Source: an uncultured Gammaproteobacteria bacterium (lineage in GTDB: Bacteria; Pseudomonadota; Gammaproteobacteria; CAIUAS01). From it: a DNA stretch of 17,037 nucleotides. Shown piece after piece: positions 1-6,038 of the stretch. Made by a program: the position numbers and the translations under genes. The notes under the pieces were generated by a model, which saw nothing but the letters and a program-made list of their open reading frames with translations, searched no databases and had not been told where the DNA came from. Positions within the stretch are counted from its first letter, which is position 1; each line of letters starts with the position of its first letter. The DNA lies in assembly GCA_903897205.1 (NCBI GenBank), contig CAIUAS010000217.1, forward strand, positions 1 to 17,037, read 5' to 3'.

Positions 1-106
1 CATATAACTAGTTTTATTCACTCACTTGAGGCAAAATACGACTTCTTAAAAGGTTGCGAATTATACTAAATAACTACCCACTTTTATACTTTTACAAGGA
101 GTCTTC

Positions 107-925
107 ATGAAATTACGTTTACTAGTCGCCATTACGCTTGGCGCTGTGTATGTACAAGCATATGCAAATCAGCCCACTGAAGCAGCGCCAGTCGCTCCTG
201 CGACACCTGCTGCTGTAACGGCAACACAGCATCCGGTTAAACCTGCAATCACAGCCGCCTCTAAAGCAACGGCCCCTGTTAGTATTCCTAAAATCACCGT
301 CGATAAAGAAAAAGTTAGCTATGGCATTGGCGTCGACTTAGGCGAAAACTTTAAAGCACAAGGCATCGACATCGATCCTAACACCGTTGCACGTGGTCTA
401 AAGGACGCGACGACCGGCAGCAAATTGCTCTACACCCAACAAGAGATGGCAGCTACTTTAGTAGAATTTCAAAAACAATTAATGGCAAAACGCCAAGCAG
501 AATTTGCTGCAATGGCCACTAAAAACGTCCAACAAAGTGAAGCTTTTTTACAAGCCAACAAAACTAAACCAGGCGTAATAACCACCGCAAACGGTTTACA
601 ATATAAAGTGGTAACGCCAGGCGCAGGCAACAGCCCTACTGATAAAGATAGCGTAACCGTTGATTATGAAGGTTCTTTGCCCAGCGGCCAAATATTTGAT
701 AGCTCATACAAACGTGGAAAGCCAGTGACTTTCCCATTAGGTGAAGTGATTCCAGGCTGGACAGAAGCATTAAAATTAATGAAGCCAGGCGCAACCTATG
801 AAATTTATGTTCCCGCTAATTTAGCTTACGGTGAACGCGGTTTACCCCCCGTCATCGGTCCAAACCAAGCTTTGGTATTTAAAATTCACTTAATCAGTGT
901 TAATCCACAGCCTGCAAAAAGCTAA
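107..925 (+). CDS. mip: Mip-like FKBP-type peptidyl-prolyl cis-trans isomerase, secreted
   Basis: Predicted periplasmic or surface-exposed proline isomerase of the Mip/FkpA/FklB group, 272 residues. Residues 1-20 form a signal peptide ending AYA. Residues about 22-60 are a proline/alanine-rich linker. Residues 66-155 match the FKBP N-terminal dimerisation region, with a long helix rich in Gln, Lys and Ala. Residues 180-265 are the FKBP catalytic domain: Y187, D198, F209, the VIPGW motif at 214-218, Y241 and F258 are all in place, so the active site looks intact. The start is supported by AAGGAGT at 96-102. It appears monocistronic, with a strong terminator after it. In Legionella and Coxiella, Mip proteins assist infection; that role here is inference. 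The Pro/Ala linker between signal peptide and dimerisation domain is longer than in the compact Mip proteins I know. Confidence 0.93.
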   Translation: MKLRLLVAITLGAVYVQAYANQPTEAAPVAPATPAAVTATQHPVKPAITAASKATAPVSIPKITVDKEKVSYGIGVDLGENFKAQGIDIDPNTVARGLKDATTGSKLLYTQQEMAATLVEFQKQLMAKRQAEFAAMATKNVQQSEAFLQANKTKPGVITTANGLQYKVVTPGAGNSPTDKDSVTVDYEGSLPSGQIFDSSYKRGKPVTFPLGEVIPGWTEALKLMKPGATYEIYVPANLAYGERGLPPVIGPNQALVFKIHLISVNPQPAKS

Positions 926-926
926 G

Positions 927-959
927 AAAAAAAGGGGAATTAAATCCCCTTTTTTATTT
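927..959 (+). terminator. Rho-independent terminator after mip
   Basis: AAAAAAGGGGA at 928-938 pairs with TCCCCTTTTTT at 945-955 around a six-base loop. A T-rich tail follows and an A tract precedes, so it can act on both strands. It begins two bases after the mip stop codon. Confidence 0.9.
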
Positions 960-1026
960 GGCTGGCTAAACTGCTTAATTAACCATTGCTCTCTTTTGTG
1001 AAATACATATACTTGTCACGTTTCAA

Positions 1027-1055
1027 TTTTAGGCGTTATTGTAACGCGCCTAAAA
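1027..1055. promoter_or_regulatory. 12-bp dyad just upstream of the yajG promoter
   Basis: TTTTAGG (1027-1033) pairs with CCTAAAA (1049-1055), and CGTTA (1034-1038) pairs with TAACG (1042-1046) around a TTG loop, leaving a two-base bulge. No T tract follows on either strand, so it does not look like a terminator. Its position directly upstream of the presumed -35 region suggests an operator, but a repeat remnant is also possible. Confidence 0.4.
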
Positions 1056-1086
1056 ACGCAAAACCCCAACGAGTTTGGTATATAAT
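1056..1086 (+). promoter_or_regulatory. Putative promoter of yajG (extended -10)
   Basis: TATAAT lies at 1081-1086, and TG G TATATA at 1076-1084 gives an extended -10. No good -35 hexamer is visible. The -10 lies about 36 bases upstream of the yajG start. Confidence 0.5.
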
Positions 1087-1121
1087 TCGCAACTTTTTAA
1101 AATCATACTAACGAGACTCTC

Positions 1122-1706
1122 ATGAAAAATAAAATAAAAACTTTATTCATTGCAAGCATATTGTCATCATTATCAGCCTGTGCCTTTGTTCCAGAACAAG
1201 TACATCTACAACCGCAAGTCATTCCAGTAACCTCAAGTAATATTGGCAAGGGGAAAATGGTCGCAGTACAAGTGATAGATGCCCGATCAAATACGACCTT
1301 AGGTGGTAGGCCTTCTGGTTATGGCCCAGCTGCAAGCATTACACTAGCAGATAATATTCAAACAGTTGTGCAAGCTGCGATTTATCAAGGATTAACTGAT
1401 TACGGTTTTAAACCTATCCCTTTTAATCCAAACACTACCAGAAAACTTACCTTGCGCGTGATAGCATTAAATTATCGACAACACGAAGGATTTTTTACTA
1501 GTAGCGTTGAAGTCAACAGCACTATAGAAGCAACCGCAAATAATGAAAGCAATAACTATGATCATGTTTATCGCGGCGAACAAAATTCAAATATTATCGT
1601 CACGCCAACAAGCGGCCAAGACTCTCACAACATTAATGTCGTTTTCTCTAATACATTAAACCAAATTACTCAAGACGATCAATTAATGCATTTCTTAGCA
1701 AAATAA
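1122..1706 (+). CDS. yajG: YajG-like lipoprotein
   Basis: Predicted outer-membrane-directed lipoprotein of 194 residues. The N-terminus is a lipoprotein signal with lipobox LSAC and lipidated C20. The mature part has the YajG pattern: an early strand MVAVQVIDAR (about 46-55), a G-rich turn, the segment VVQAAIYQGLTDYGFKP (about 82-98), then a strand reading LTLRVIALNY. Length is close to E. coli YajG (about 190 residues). The next gene is an AmpG permease, the same neighbour as in E. coli (bolA-yajG-ampG), which strengthens the call. The molecular function of YajG is not known to me. The ribosome binding site is weak (ACGAGA). About 200 bases with a weak terminator and a hairpin separate it from ampG, so co-transcription is uncertain. 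Confidence 0.82.
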   Translation: MKNKIKTLFIASILSSLSACAFVPEQVHLQPQVIPVTSSNIGKGKMVAVQVIDARSNTTLGGRPSGYGPAASITLADNIQTVVQAAIYQGLTDYGFKPIPFNPNTTRKLTLRVIALNYRQHEGFFTSSVEVNSTIEATANNESNNYDHVYRGEQNSNIIVTPTSGQDSHNINVVFSNTLNQITQDDQLMHFLAK

Positions 1707-1718
1707 TCTTTTGCAAAC

Positions 1719-1750
1719 TAAAAACCCACTTTGGTAGAGGTTTTTTATTT
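1719..1750 (+). terminator. Weak terminator-like hairpin after yajG
   Basis: AAAAACC at 1720-1726 pairs with GGTTTTTT around 1739-1746, with a T-rich run following. The stem has few GC pairs and a large loop, so efficiency is doubtful. Confidence 0.45.
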
Positions 1751-1761
1751 TCAAAGCTTTA

Positions 1762-1795
1762 GATTCGCTGCGCGCGGGAAACCGCGCTTGCGATC
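1762..1795. repeat. GC-rich GNRA-capped hairpin, REP-like
   Basis: GCGCGG (1772-1777), GAAA tetraloop, CCGCGC (1782-1787) form a perfect six-pair GC stem. Weaker pairing continues outward (GAT-TCGC side against GCGA-TC side) to about 1762-1795. It is much more GC-rich than its surroundings. No T tract follows. It could be a REP-like repeat unit, an mRNA stabiliser or a 5' structure upstream of ampG; no second copy is seen in the window. Confidence 0.5.
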
Positions 1796-1860
1796 CGCAT
1801 CTTTCGCGCATCTTCAAATAAATGCAAAATCTCTTATATCTAAATATGCATTATATCTAT

Positions 1861-1866
1861 TATAAT
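1861..1866 (+). promoter_or_regulatory. Putative -10 box of ampG
   Basis: A consensus TATAAT lies 38 bases before the ampG start in a very AT-rich stretch. No convincing -35 box is seen at the right spacing. Confidence 0.4.
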
Positions 1867-1903
1867 CTCATCCAATTTTTTTCATGCTTACCCAGGAATC
1901 ACA

Positions 1904-3148
1904 ATGCCTAAAACGCCGCTTAACATTCGCCGTTTAGCCATTATTTTTTTATTGGGATTTTCATCGGGCTTGCCGCTAGCGCTATCCGGTTCTACATTAC
2001 AAGCTTGGTTTACGACCGCCGGCATTAGCATCGTTGCCATCGGGGCTTTAAGTTTAGTAGGTCAACCTTATGTTTATAAATTTATCTGGGCGCCCTTGCT
2101 TGATCGCTATATTCCGCCTTTATTAGGTCGTCGTCGCGGTTGGCTAATCCTTACACAAACTTTGCTATTACTGACCATCGCTATTATGGCATTCGGCAAT
2201 CCTAAAACTAATCCTTATCTATTAGCAGGCATGGGCTTATTAATTGCTTTCTTTTCCGCAACACAAGATATTGCAATCGATGCTTATCGCACAGATATTG
2301 CAGCGCCAGAGGAACGGGGATTGGCCGCCGCATTAACTACTGGTGGTTATCGAGTTGCCATGATGGTTTCTGGCGGAATCGCCTTAATTCTCGCCGATAA
2401 ATTAGGCTGGCGTGAAGCCTATCTTATTATGGCGGCTTTTATGCTGATAGGTTTAATCGCCAGTTGGTTTAGTGAAGAGCCCAAATTTTTAAGTACTACT
2501 TTAAAAACCCCCGCTAATTTACTCATTGCGATTAAAGCGCCTTTTCATGAATTTTTAATGCGCAAAGCGGCCTGGGGAATTTTATTATTTATTCTCTTAT
2601 ATAAAATTGGCGATGCATTAAGCATATCGCTTTTAACGCCTTTCTTAATTAGAGGCTTAGGTTTCTCTTTGACGACCGTAGGAGCCGTCCTCAAAGGAAT
2701 TGGTTTGCTCGCTACGATGCTAGGCGTTTTTCTTGCCGGTATGCTCATGACGCGCACCAGTTTATATCGCGCTTTATTTATTTTTGGCATCTGCCAAATT
2801 ATGGCAATCATTAGTTTGCTAATACTTGCCCTAGTGGGAAAAAATGACACTGTCTTAATTGTTTCAATGGCGCTTGATTTTATTTGCAATGGCATGGGCA
2901 CTACCGCATTAGTCGCTTTTTTAATGAGCATTTGCGATCACCGTTATACTGCTACCCAATTTGCATTGCTCTCTGCCTTCTCTGCAATAGGCCGTGTATT
3001 TGTCGGGCCTGTCGCTGGAATAATGGCAAAATATATAGGCTGGCCTAGCTTTTTTGTATGGGCCATTATTATTTCCATTCCAGGATTAATATTATTGAAA
3101 CAGCTAAAACCTGTCATAGATAAGCTTGCTAATCAGCACTCAATTTGA
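1904..3148 (+). CDS. ampG: AmpG-family muropeptide MFS transporter
   Basis: Predicted inner-membrane permease of 414 residues that would import anhydro-muropeptides from the periplasm for cell-wall recycling. The whole protein alternates hydrophobic spans consistent with about 12 transmembrane helices of the major facilitator fold. Family signatures visible are the N-terminal stretch GLPLALSGSTLQAW, the early loop after YKFIWAPLLDRY, the segment ATQDIAIDAYRTD, and ERGLAAALTTGGYRVAMMVS after the fourth helix. E. coli AmpG is about 490 residues; this form lacks its two extra C-terminal segments, as in Coxiella- and Rickettsia-type AmpG. AGGA at 1894-1897 is placed six bases before the ATG. The preceding yajG supports the assignment. 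If a chromosomal beta-lactamase system exists it would be linked through this transporter, but none is in view. Confidence 0.9.
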   Translation: MPKTPLNIRRLAIIFLLGFSSGLPLALSGSTLQAWFTTAGISIVAIGALSLVGQPYVYKFIWAPLLDRYIPPLLGRRRGWLILTQTLLLLTIAIMAFGNPKTNPYLLAGMGLLIAFFSATQDIAIDAYRTDIAAPEERGLAAALTTGGYRVAMMVSGGIALILADKLGWREAYLIMAAFMLIGLIASWFSEEPKFLSTTLKTPANLLIAIKAPFHEFLMRKAAWGILLFILLYKIGDALSISLLTPFLIRGLGFSLTTVGAVLKGIGLLATMLGVFLAGMLMTRTSLYRALFIFGICQIMAIISLLILALVGKNDTVLIVSMALDFICNGMGTTALVAFLMSICDHRYTATQFALLSAFSAIGRVFVGPVAGIMAKYIGWPSFFVWAIIISIPGLILLKQLKPVIDKLANQHSI

Positions 3149-3409
3149 ATGCTCATCACCGCTAAGCTAGGTCTTGATTATCCTGGCGCAATGAGCGAAG
3201 ATTATTTCCGAGGATTTGGACGTTCTTTGGCAATAGTGGTGCGTATACGTCGGGTATCTCATCCATTGTGCAACCGCCAAGGAAGGCAATCCACCCTCGC
3301 AGCCATCTCACTCCCTATTTATTTAAGAATGATATATCTATTCCCAAAAGATAATCTCCGTGGTATTATAAATAAATTCTTACATGCATAATTCAGTAGT
3401 GTATACGTC
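3149..3409. other. Gene-poor tract with a repeat-like antisense reading frame
   Basis: This 261-base gap between ampG and the LuxR gene holds an 80-codon plus-strand frame (3149-3391) that has no ribosome binding site and no familiar composition. On the minus strand an open frame at 3162-3311, GTG start to TAG, reads as a better protein-like sequence (contains WIAFLGGC, then DEIPDVYAPLLPKN, then ILGNNLRSLRQDNQDLA). The segment complementary to 3275-3300 resembles the TGGATTGC-type intergenic repeats of Coxiella-like and Rickettsia-like genomes. I consider it a degenerate repeat or gene remnant rather than a functioning gene. Confidence 0.4.
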
Positions 3410-4276
3410 ATGTTTACTTCAGATTTTGAAAAATATTTATCAAATTGCCCAAGTAGGGAAATTATTAATATCTGCGAGCCCTTATTCAAAAACTCAAACA
3501 TTGATCACTTTCTTTATCTGAAATTATACTCAGATGGCTCAAGAATATCTTTAACCACTTGCAATGATCTCTTAAGATGGATTTACCAAGAAAATAAACT
3601 TATCTCAAACTCAGTCAGTCATATTAACTCGGGAATTTATTTAGCAAAAGATCTGATCAACTTCGTATCCTATAAAGATGCCAAAAAAATTGAAGCGCAG
3701 ATAGATGGAGCACGCAATTATTTTAATCTTGATTTAATAGAAAATGGTATTTATCTTATTAAGAAAGAAGAACACTATTGTGAACTTTTTGAATTTGGCG
3801 CTGCTGCTTGCAAAAAATCATTAATTAATTTCTATCTAAATAATATCGACATTTTAAAGCATTTTATCCTTTATTTTAAAGATAAAGCTAAACGCTTAAT
3901 AAAAAAACTAGAACAAAATAGGTTTCAACCAACTTATTTAACCGGCCATTTAACTGCAACCAATAATAATTTTCGCTTAATCAATGCAAACTTTTTTGAA
4001 GCAACAAAATTATCCGGCCTTTCTATCAATCAGGGCTCTATCAACACACATTTAACTAAACGAGAGTATGAATGCTTAACTTTTTTAGTGGGGGGTTGCT
4101 CGGCAAAAGAAATAGCTAAAGCACTGCATATTTCACCTAGATCAGTTGAATATCACTTAGAAAACATCAAGCGAAAACTAAACTGCCACACCAAATCAGC
4201 GTTAATCAGCAAAATTCTACGACTCCAAATACTCAATCCCAGCCACTTAAATTGGCTATTATCAACAAAACACTAA
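3410..4276 (+). CDS. LuxR/GerE-type transcriptional regulator
   Basis: Predicted DNA-binding regulator of 288 residues. The C-terminal part, residues 215-270, is a GerE helix-turn-helix: LTKREYECLTFL, then CSAKEIAKALHISPRSVEYHL, then IKRKLNCHTKSALI, with the usual E-x-x-x-L start and VEYH recognition helix. Residues 1-200 have no recognisable receiver domain (no phosphorylatable Asp pattern); they may be a divergent sensor domain of the kind found in orphan LuxR proteins of Legionella and its relatives, but the ligand is unknown. No Shine-Dalgarno sequence precedes the ATG, so translation may start from a leaderless or weakly initiated mRNA; TATTAT at 3364-3369 is a possible -10. Codon use is more AT-rich than ampG upstream. 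No autoinducer synthase lies nearby. Confidence 0.82.
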   Translation: MFTSDFEKYLSNCPSREIINICEPLFKNSNIDHFLYLKLYSDGSRISLTTCNDLLRWIYQENKLISNSVSHINSGIYLAKDLINFVSYKDAKKIEAQIDGARNYFNLDLIENGIYLIKKEEHYCELFEFGAAACKKSLINFYLNNIDILKHFILYFKDKAKRLIKKLEQNRFQPTYLTGHLTATNNNFRLINANFFEATKLSGLSINQGSINTHLTKREYECLTFLVGGCSAKEIAKALHISPRSVEYHLENIKRKLNCHTKSALISKILRLQILNPSHLNWLLSTKH

Positions 4277-4477
4277 GCTGCCTCCAACTAGCTTTTAAAA
4301 TAAGCTTTACAGAATAATGGTCCCCATTGAACATTACGCAACGAGTCTTTAAATAGGAAAAACTATCAGGAATTCCTAAGAAATAGACTATATACACACT
4401 AAGAGATAATATGCTAAACAGCCACGAGCTATTGCTAAAGTGATTGTTACTTTTTAACTTATATGGAGATATAAAAT

Positions 4478-5164
4478 ATGATGAAATTAAACCGCTCCCT
4501 CGTTGGCGTGATTACCATTGCTGCTACTTTAAGCTTAACAGCATGCGCAATGACAACCAAACAAGATGCTTATCATGGCCAGCAAGAAGCTAATGCCACC
4601 GTGGGTAGTTCGACCGTTGGCGCATTAGCAGGCGCTGCAATCGCCGGCGCGGCCACTGCAGGAACAGGCGCAGTTGTGGGTGCAGCCATAGGTGGTAGCG
4701 TAGTTGGTGGCGCGGTTGGCTACAAATGGGATAAAGATGAAACCTCTATTCGCGCAAAAATGCATAGTGCTGGCGTACAAGTTGCCGAAATCGGCTATAG
4801 CAATGACATCGTATTAATGATGCCTTCTAATATCAAATTTGCTAGTGGCAGCGCTGAAATCACTCCCAGATTTGCCCACATGTTAGCTGCAGTCGCAGCA
4901 GTAATGCAGCAGTATAAATACACCGTCGCTACTGTCGTTGGTAACGCTGACAGCACAGGTTCAGCTAAATACAATATGAACTTATCTTTAGCACGCGCAG
5001 AAGCGGTTACTGATTACTTAGCATCGCAAGGGGTTCCCGCCGCTCGCTTAGTTCCACAAGGTTATGGCGAAATGCATCCCGTTGCTTCTAATGCAAAGGC
5101 TAAAGGTCGTGCAGAAAATCGTAACGTACAAATCGTTCTTTCAGCTCCACCTATCCGCAAATAA
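4478..5164 (+). CDS. YiaD-like OmpA-family lipoprotein with glycine zipper
   Basis: Predicted peptidoglycan-binding lipoprotein of 228 residues. Residues 1-23 form a lipoprotein signal with lipobox LTAC and lipidated C23. Residues 43-81 are a Gly/Ala-rich glycine-zipper segment able to insert in a membrane. Residues 115-225 are the OmpA C-terminal domain: FASGSAEI, GNADSTGS, NMNLSLARAEAV, the GYGE motif and KGRAENRNVQI are intact. D158 and R173 are spaced 15 apart, as are the two residues that bind diaminopimelate in OmpA. The arrangement matches E. coli YiaD. GGAG at 4465-4468 sits nine bases from the first ATG, which favours it over the second ATG. It appears monocistronic. A role in anchoring the outer membrane to the cell wall is inferred from the family. 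Confidence 0.9.
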   Translation: MMKLNRSLVGVITIAATLSLTACAMTTKQDAYHGQQEANATVGSSTVGALAGAAIAGAATAGTGAVVGAAIGGSVVGGAVGYKWDKDETSIRAKMHSAGVQVAEIGYSNDIVLMMPSNIKFASGSAEITPRFAHMLAAVAAVMQQYKYTVATVVGNADSTGSAKYNMNLSLARAEAVTDYLASQGVPAARLVPQGYGEMHPVASNAKAKGRAENRNVQIVLSAPPIRK

Positions 5165-5168
5165 AACA

Positions 5169-5214
5169 TAACGCTAAAGCGAGCCTCACTAAGGGGTTCG
5201 CTTAGCTTACGTTA
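5169..5214. terminator. Long hairpin after the OmpA lipoprotein gene
   Basis: The outer arms TAACG (5169-5173) and CGTTA (5210-5214) enclose an imperfect stem in which CTAA(A)GCGA pairs with TCGCTTAG. There is no T tract on the plus side. It likely ends or stabilises the upstream transcript, but not as a classic intrinsic terminator. Confidence 0.45.
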
Positions 5215-5302
5215 CACAGCTTAGCCCCGCTAATAATAAAAACATGGTATACACTAAAATAGCCGAACGACTAGCAGGCACATATTCTTTTCTTGTTTTC
5301 TT

Positions 5303-5608
5303 TTAAGCAGCTTTTTTATAGGGATGAATATCTTTTTTGATTTTATCTTCTTTTGCAATTCTAGCCGCTTCTAGATCATAGTGGGCTTGCGCATTTATCC
5401 AAAATTCAGCAGACATATTAAAGAACCTAGCTAATCTCAATGCGGTATCGGCAGTAATAGTGCGCACACCATGAATAATCTCGCTGATCCGTATTGCACC
5501 AACATGAATCTCTTTGGCCAGTTTATAAGGGGTAATCCCCAGAGGCTTTAAGAAGTCTTCATTAAGAATTTCGCCTGGGTGTACAGGAGGTAAATCACGT
5601 TTAACCAT
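5303..5608 (-). CDS. higA: HigA-family antitoxin (XRE-type helix-turn-helix)
   Basis: Predicted antitoxin and autorepressor of 101 residues. It starts with the family hallmark PPVHPGEIL (6-14), followed by a five-helix HTH: LGITPYKLAKEIHVGAIRISEIIHG, then RTITADTALRLARFFNMSAEFWINAQAHYDLEAA in pieces, as in VapI/HigA proteins. It is the second gene of a toxin-first operon, 66 bases after higB, which is the usual higBA order. The ribosome binding site is strong (AAGGAGAG ahead of the ATG), better than that of the toxin, consistent with antitoxin excess. It would bind HigB to neutralise it and bind the palindromes upstream of higB to repress the operon. The C-terminal tail is lysine-rich (KIKKDIHPYKKAA). 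Confidence 0.93.
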   Translation of the reverse strand: MVKRDLPPVHPGEILNEDFLKPLGITPYKLAKEIHVGAIRISEIIHGVRTITADTALRLARFFNMSAEFWINAQAHYDLEAARIAKEDKIKKDIHPYKKAA

Positions 5609-5648
5609 TTTAATCTCTCCTTAGGTTTATCATCCATTTCCTACAAAT

Positions 5649-5672
5649 CTTAAAGACTTAATGTTCTTTAAG
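5649..5672 (-). promoter_or_regulatory. Intercistronic hairpin between higB and higA
   Basis: CTTAAAGA (5649-5656) pairs perfectly with TCTTTAAG (5665-5672) around an eight-base loop. It begins three bases after the higB stop codon. In the transcript it could attenuate, protect or separate the toxin and antitoxin reading frames. No T tract follows. Confidence 0.5.
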
Positions 5673-5674
5673 CA

Positions 5675-5956
5675 CTAATGATAATCAGTAATTTCTACAT
5701 TATAGGCGTTGCCTGCTTTCCAAACAAAACAGATACGCCATTGTTTGTTAATACGAATGCTATGCTGTCCTTTGCGATTTTCTTTTAATGCCTCTAGGTG
5801 GTTACCTGGAGGCACGCGCAAATCATCGATCGTAAAAGCAAAATTAACCTGTTTGAGTTTGCGCTGCGCTATTCTCTGCATGTCGCTGGGCAATTTTTTA
5901 GAAAAATGCCCATTAAATAATCCTTCCGTATGCTTACACTTAAACGACATGATCAT
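5675..5956 (-). CDS. higB: HigB-family toxin (RelE-like mRNA endoribonuclease)
   Basis: Predicted ribosome-dependent mRNA-cleaving toxin of 93 residues. The body matches the HigB/RelE fold: residues from SFKCKHTEGLF, then DDLRVPPGNHLEALKENRKG, then HSIRINKQWRICFVW, ending NAYNVEITDYH. The basic residues in the RINKQWRICF strand and the C-terminal His are those expected for catalysis. A longer frame reaches back to a TTG at 5989, but that TTG is part of a TTGACA hexamer. The ATG at 5956 follows AGGGA at 5972-5968 and gives the usual family length of about 92, so I chose it; the ATG at 5950 is the alternative. It is translated ahead of higA and shares its promoter. Confidence 0.92.
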   Translation of the reverse strand: MIMSFKCKHTEGLFNGHFSKKLPSDMQRIAQRKLKQVNFAFTIDDLRVPPGNHLEALKENRKGQHSIRINKQWRICFVWKAGNAYNVEITDYH

Positions 5957-5966
5957 AATTATGATC
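5951..5966. promoter_or_regulatory. Perfect 16-bp palindrome over the higB start codon
   Basis: GATCATAATTATGATC is fully self-complementary and contains the proposed higB ATG. It lies between the presumed ribosome binding site and the reading frame. A likely HigA operator, or an mRNA hairpin that masks the start codon; the two are not exclusive. Confidence 0.6.
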
Positions 5967-5970
5967 GTCC

Positions 5971-6004
5971 CTGCTAATATTATTGTCAAGCGATAATATC
6001 GCAG
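5971..6004. promoter_or_regulatory. Inverted repeat between the higBA -10 box and gene
   Basis: CTGC-TA-ATATTA (5971-5982) mirrors TAATAT-C-GCAG (5994-6004) with an 11-base spacer and small indel. The right arm overlaps the -10 hexamer TATTAT. It fits a second repressor site for HigA or the HigBA complex. Confidence 0.5.
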
Positions 6005-6021
6005 GGCGACAACCTAGTCAA
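5993..6021 (-). promoter_or_regulatory. Sigma70-type promoter of higBA
   Basis: On the minus strand TTGACT (6021-6016) is followed after exactly 17 bases by TATTAT (5998-5993). Transcription would begin near 5986, about 30 bases ahead of the higB ATG. A second TTGACA at 5989-5984 lacks a well-spaced -10. Confidence 0.65.
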
Positions 6022-6038
6022 CGTATAACCCACCCCCT

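Noticed and set aside
1709..1719. TTTTGCAAACT matching part of the terminal palindrome arm
   Set aside because: Only 11 bases are shared and the surrounding sequence differs; likely chance in AT-rich DNA.
2545..2931. 128-codon minus-strand frame inside ampG
   Set aside because: Antisense to a conserved transporter, Lys/Pro/Ile-rich, no ribosome binding site; a shadow of ampG.
3149..3391. 80-codon plus-strand frame right after ampG
   Set aside because: It begins at the base after the ampG stop with no ribosome binding site, has unnatural composition (Arg- and Ser-rich stretch) and the opposite strand reads better; treated as part of a repeat-like tract.
5245..5307. 20-codon frame on plus near the end of higA
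   Set aside because: ATG without a ribosome binding site, overlaps the higA 3' end, and is too short to support.
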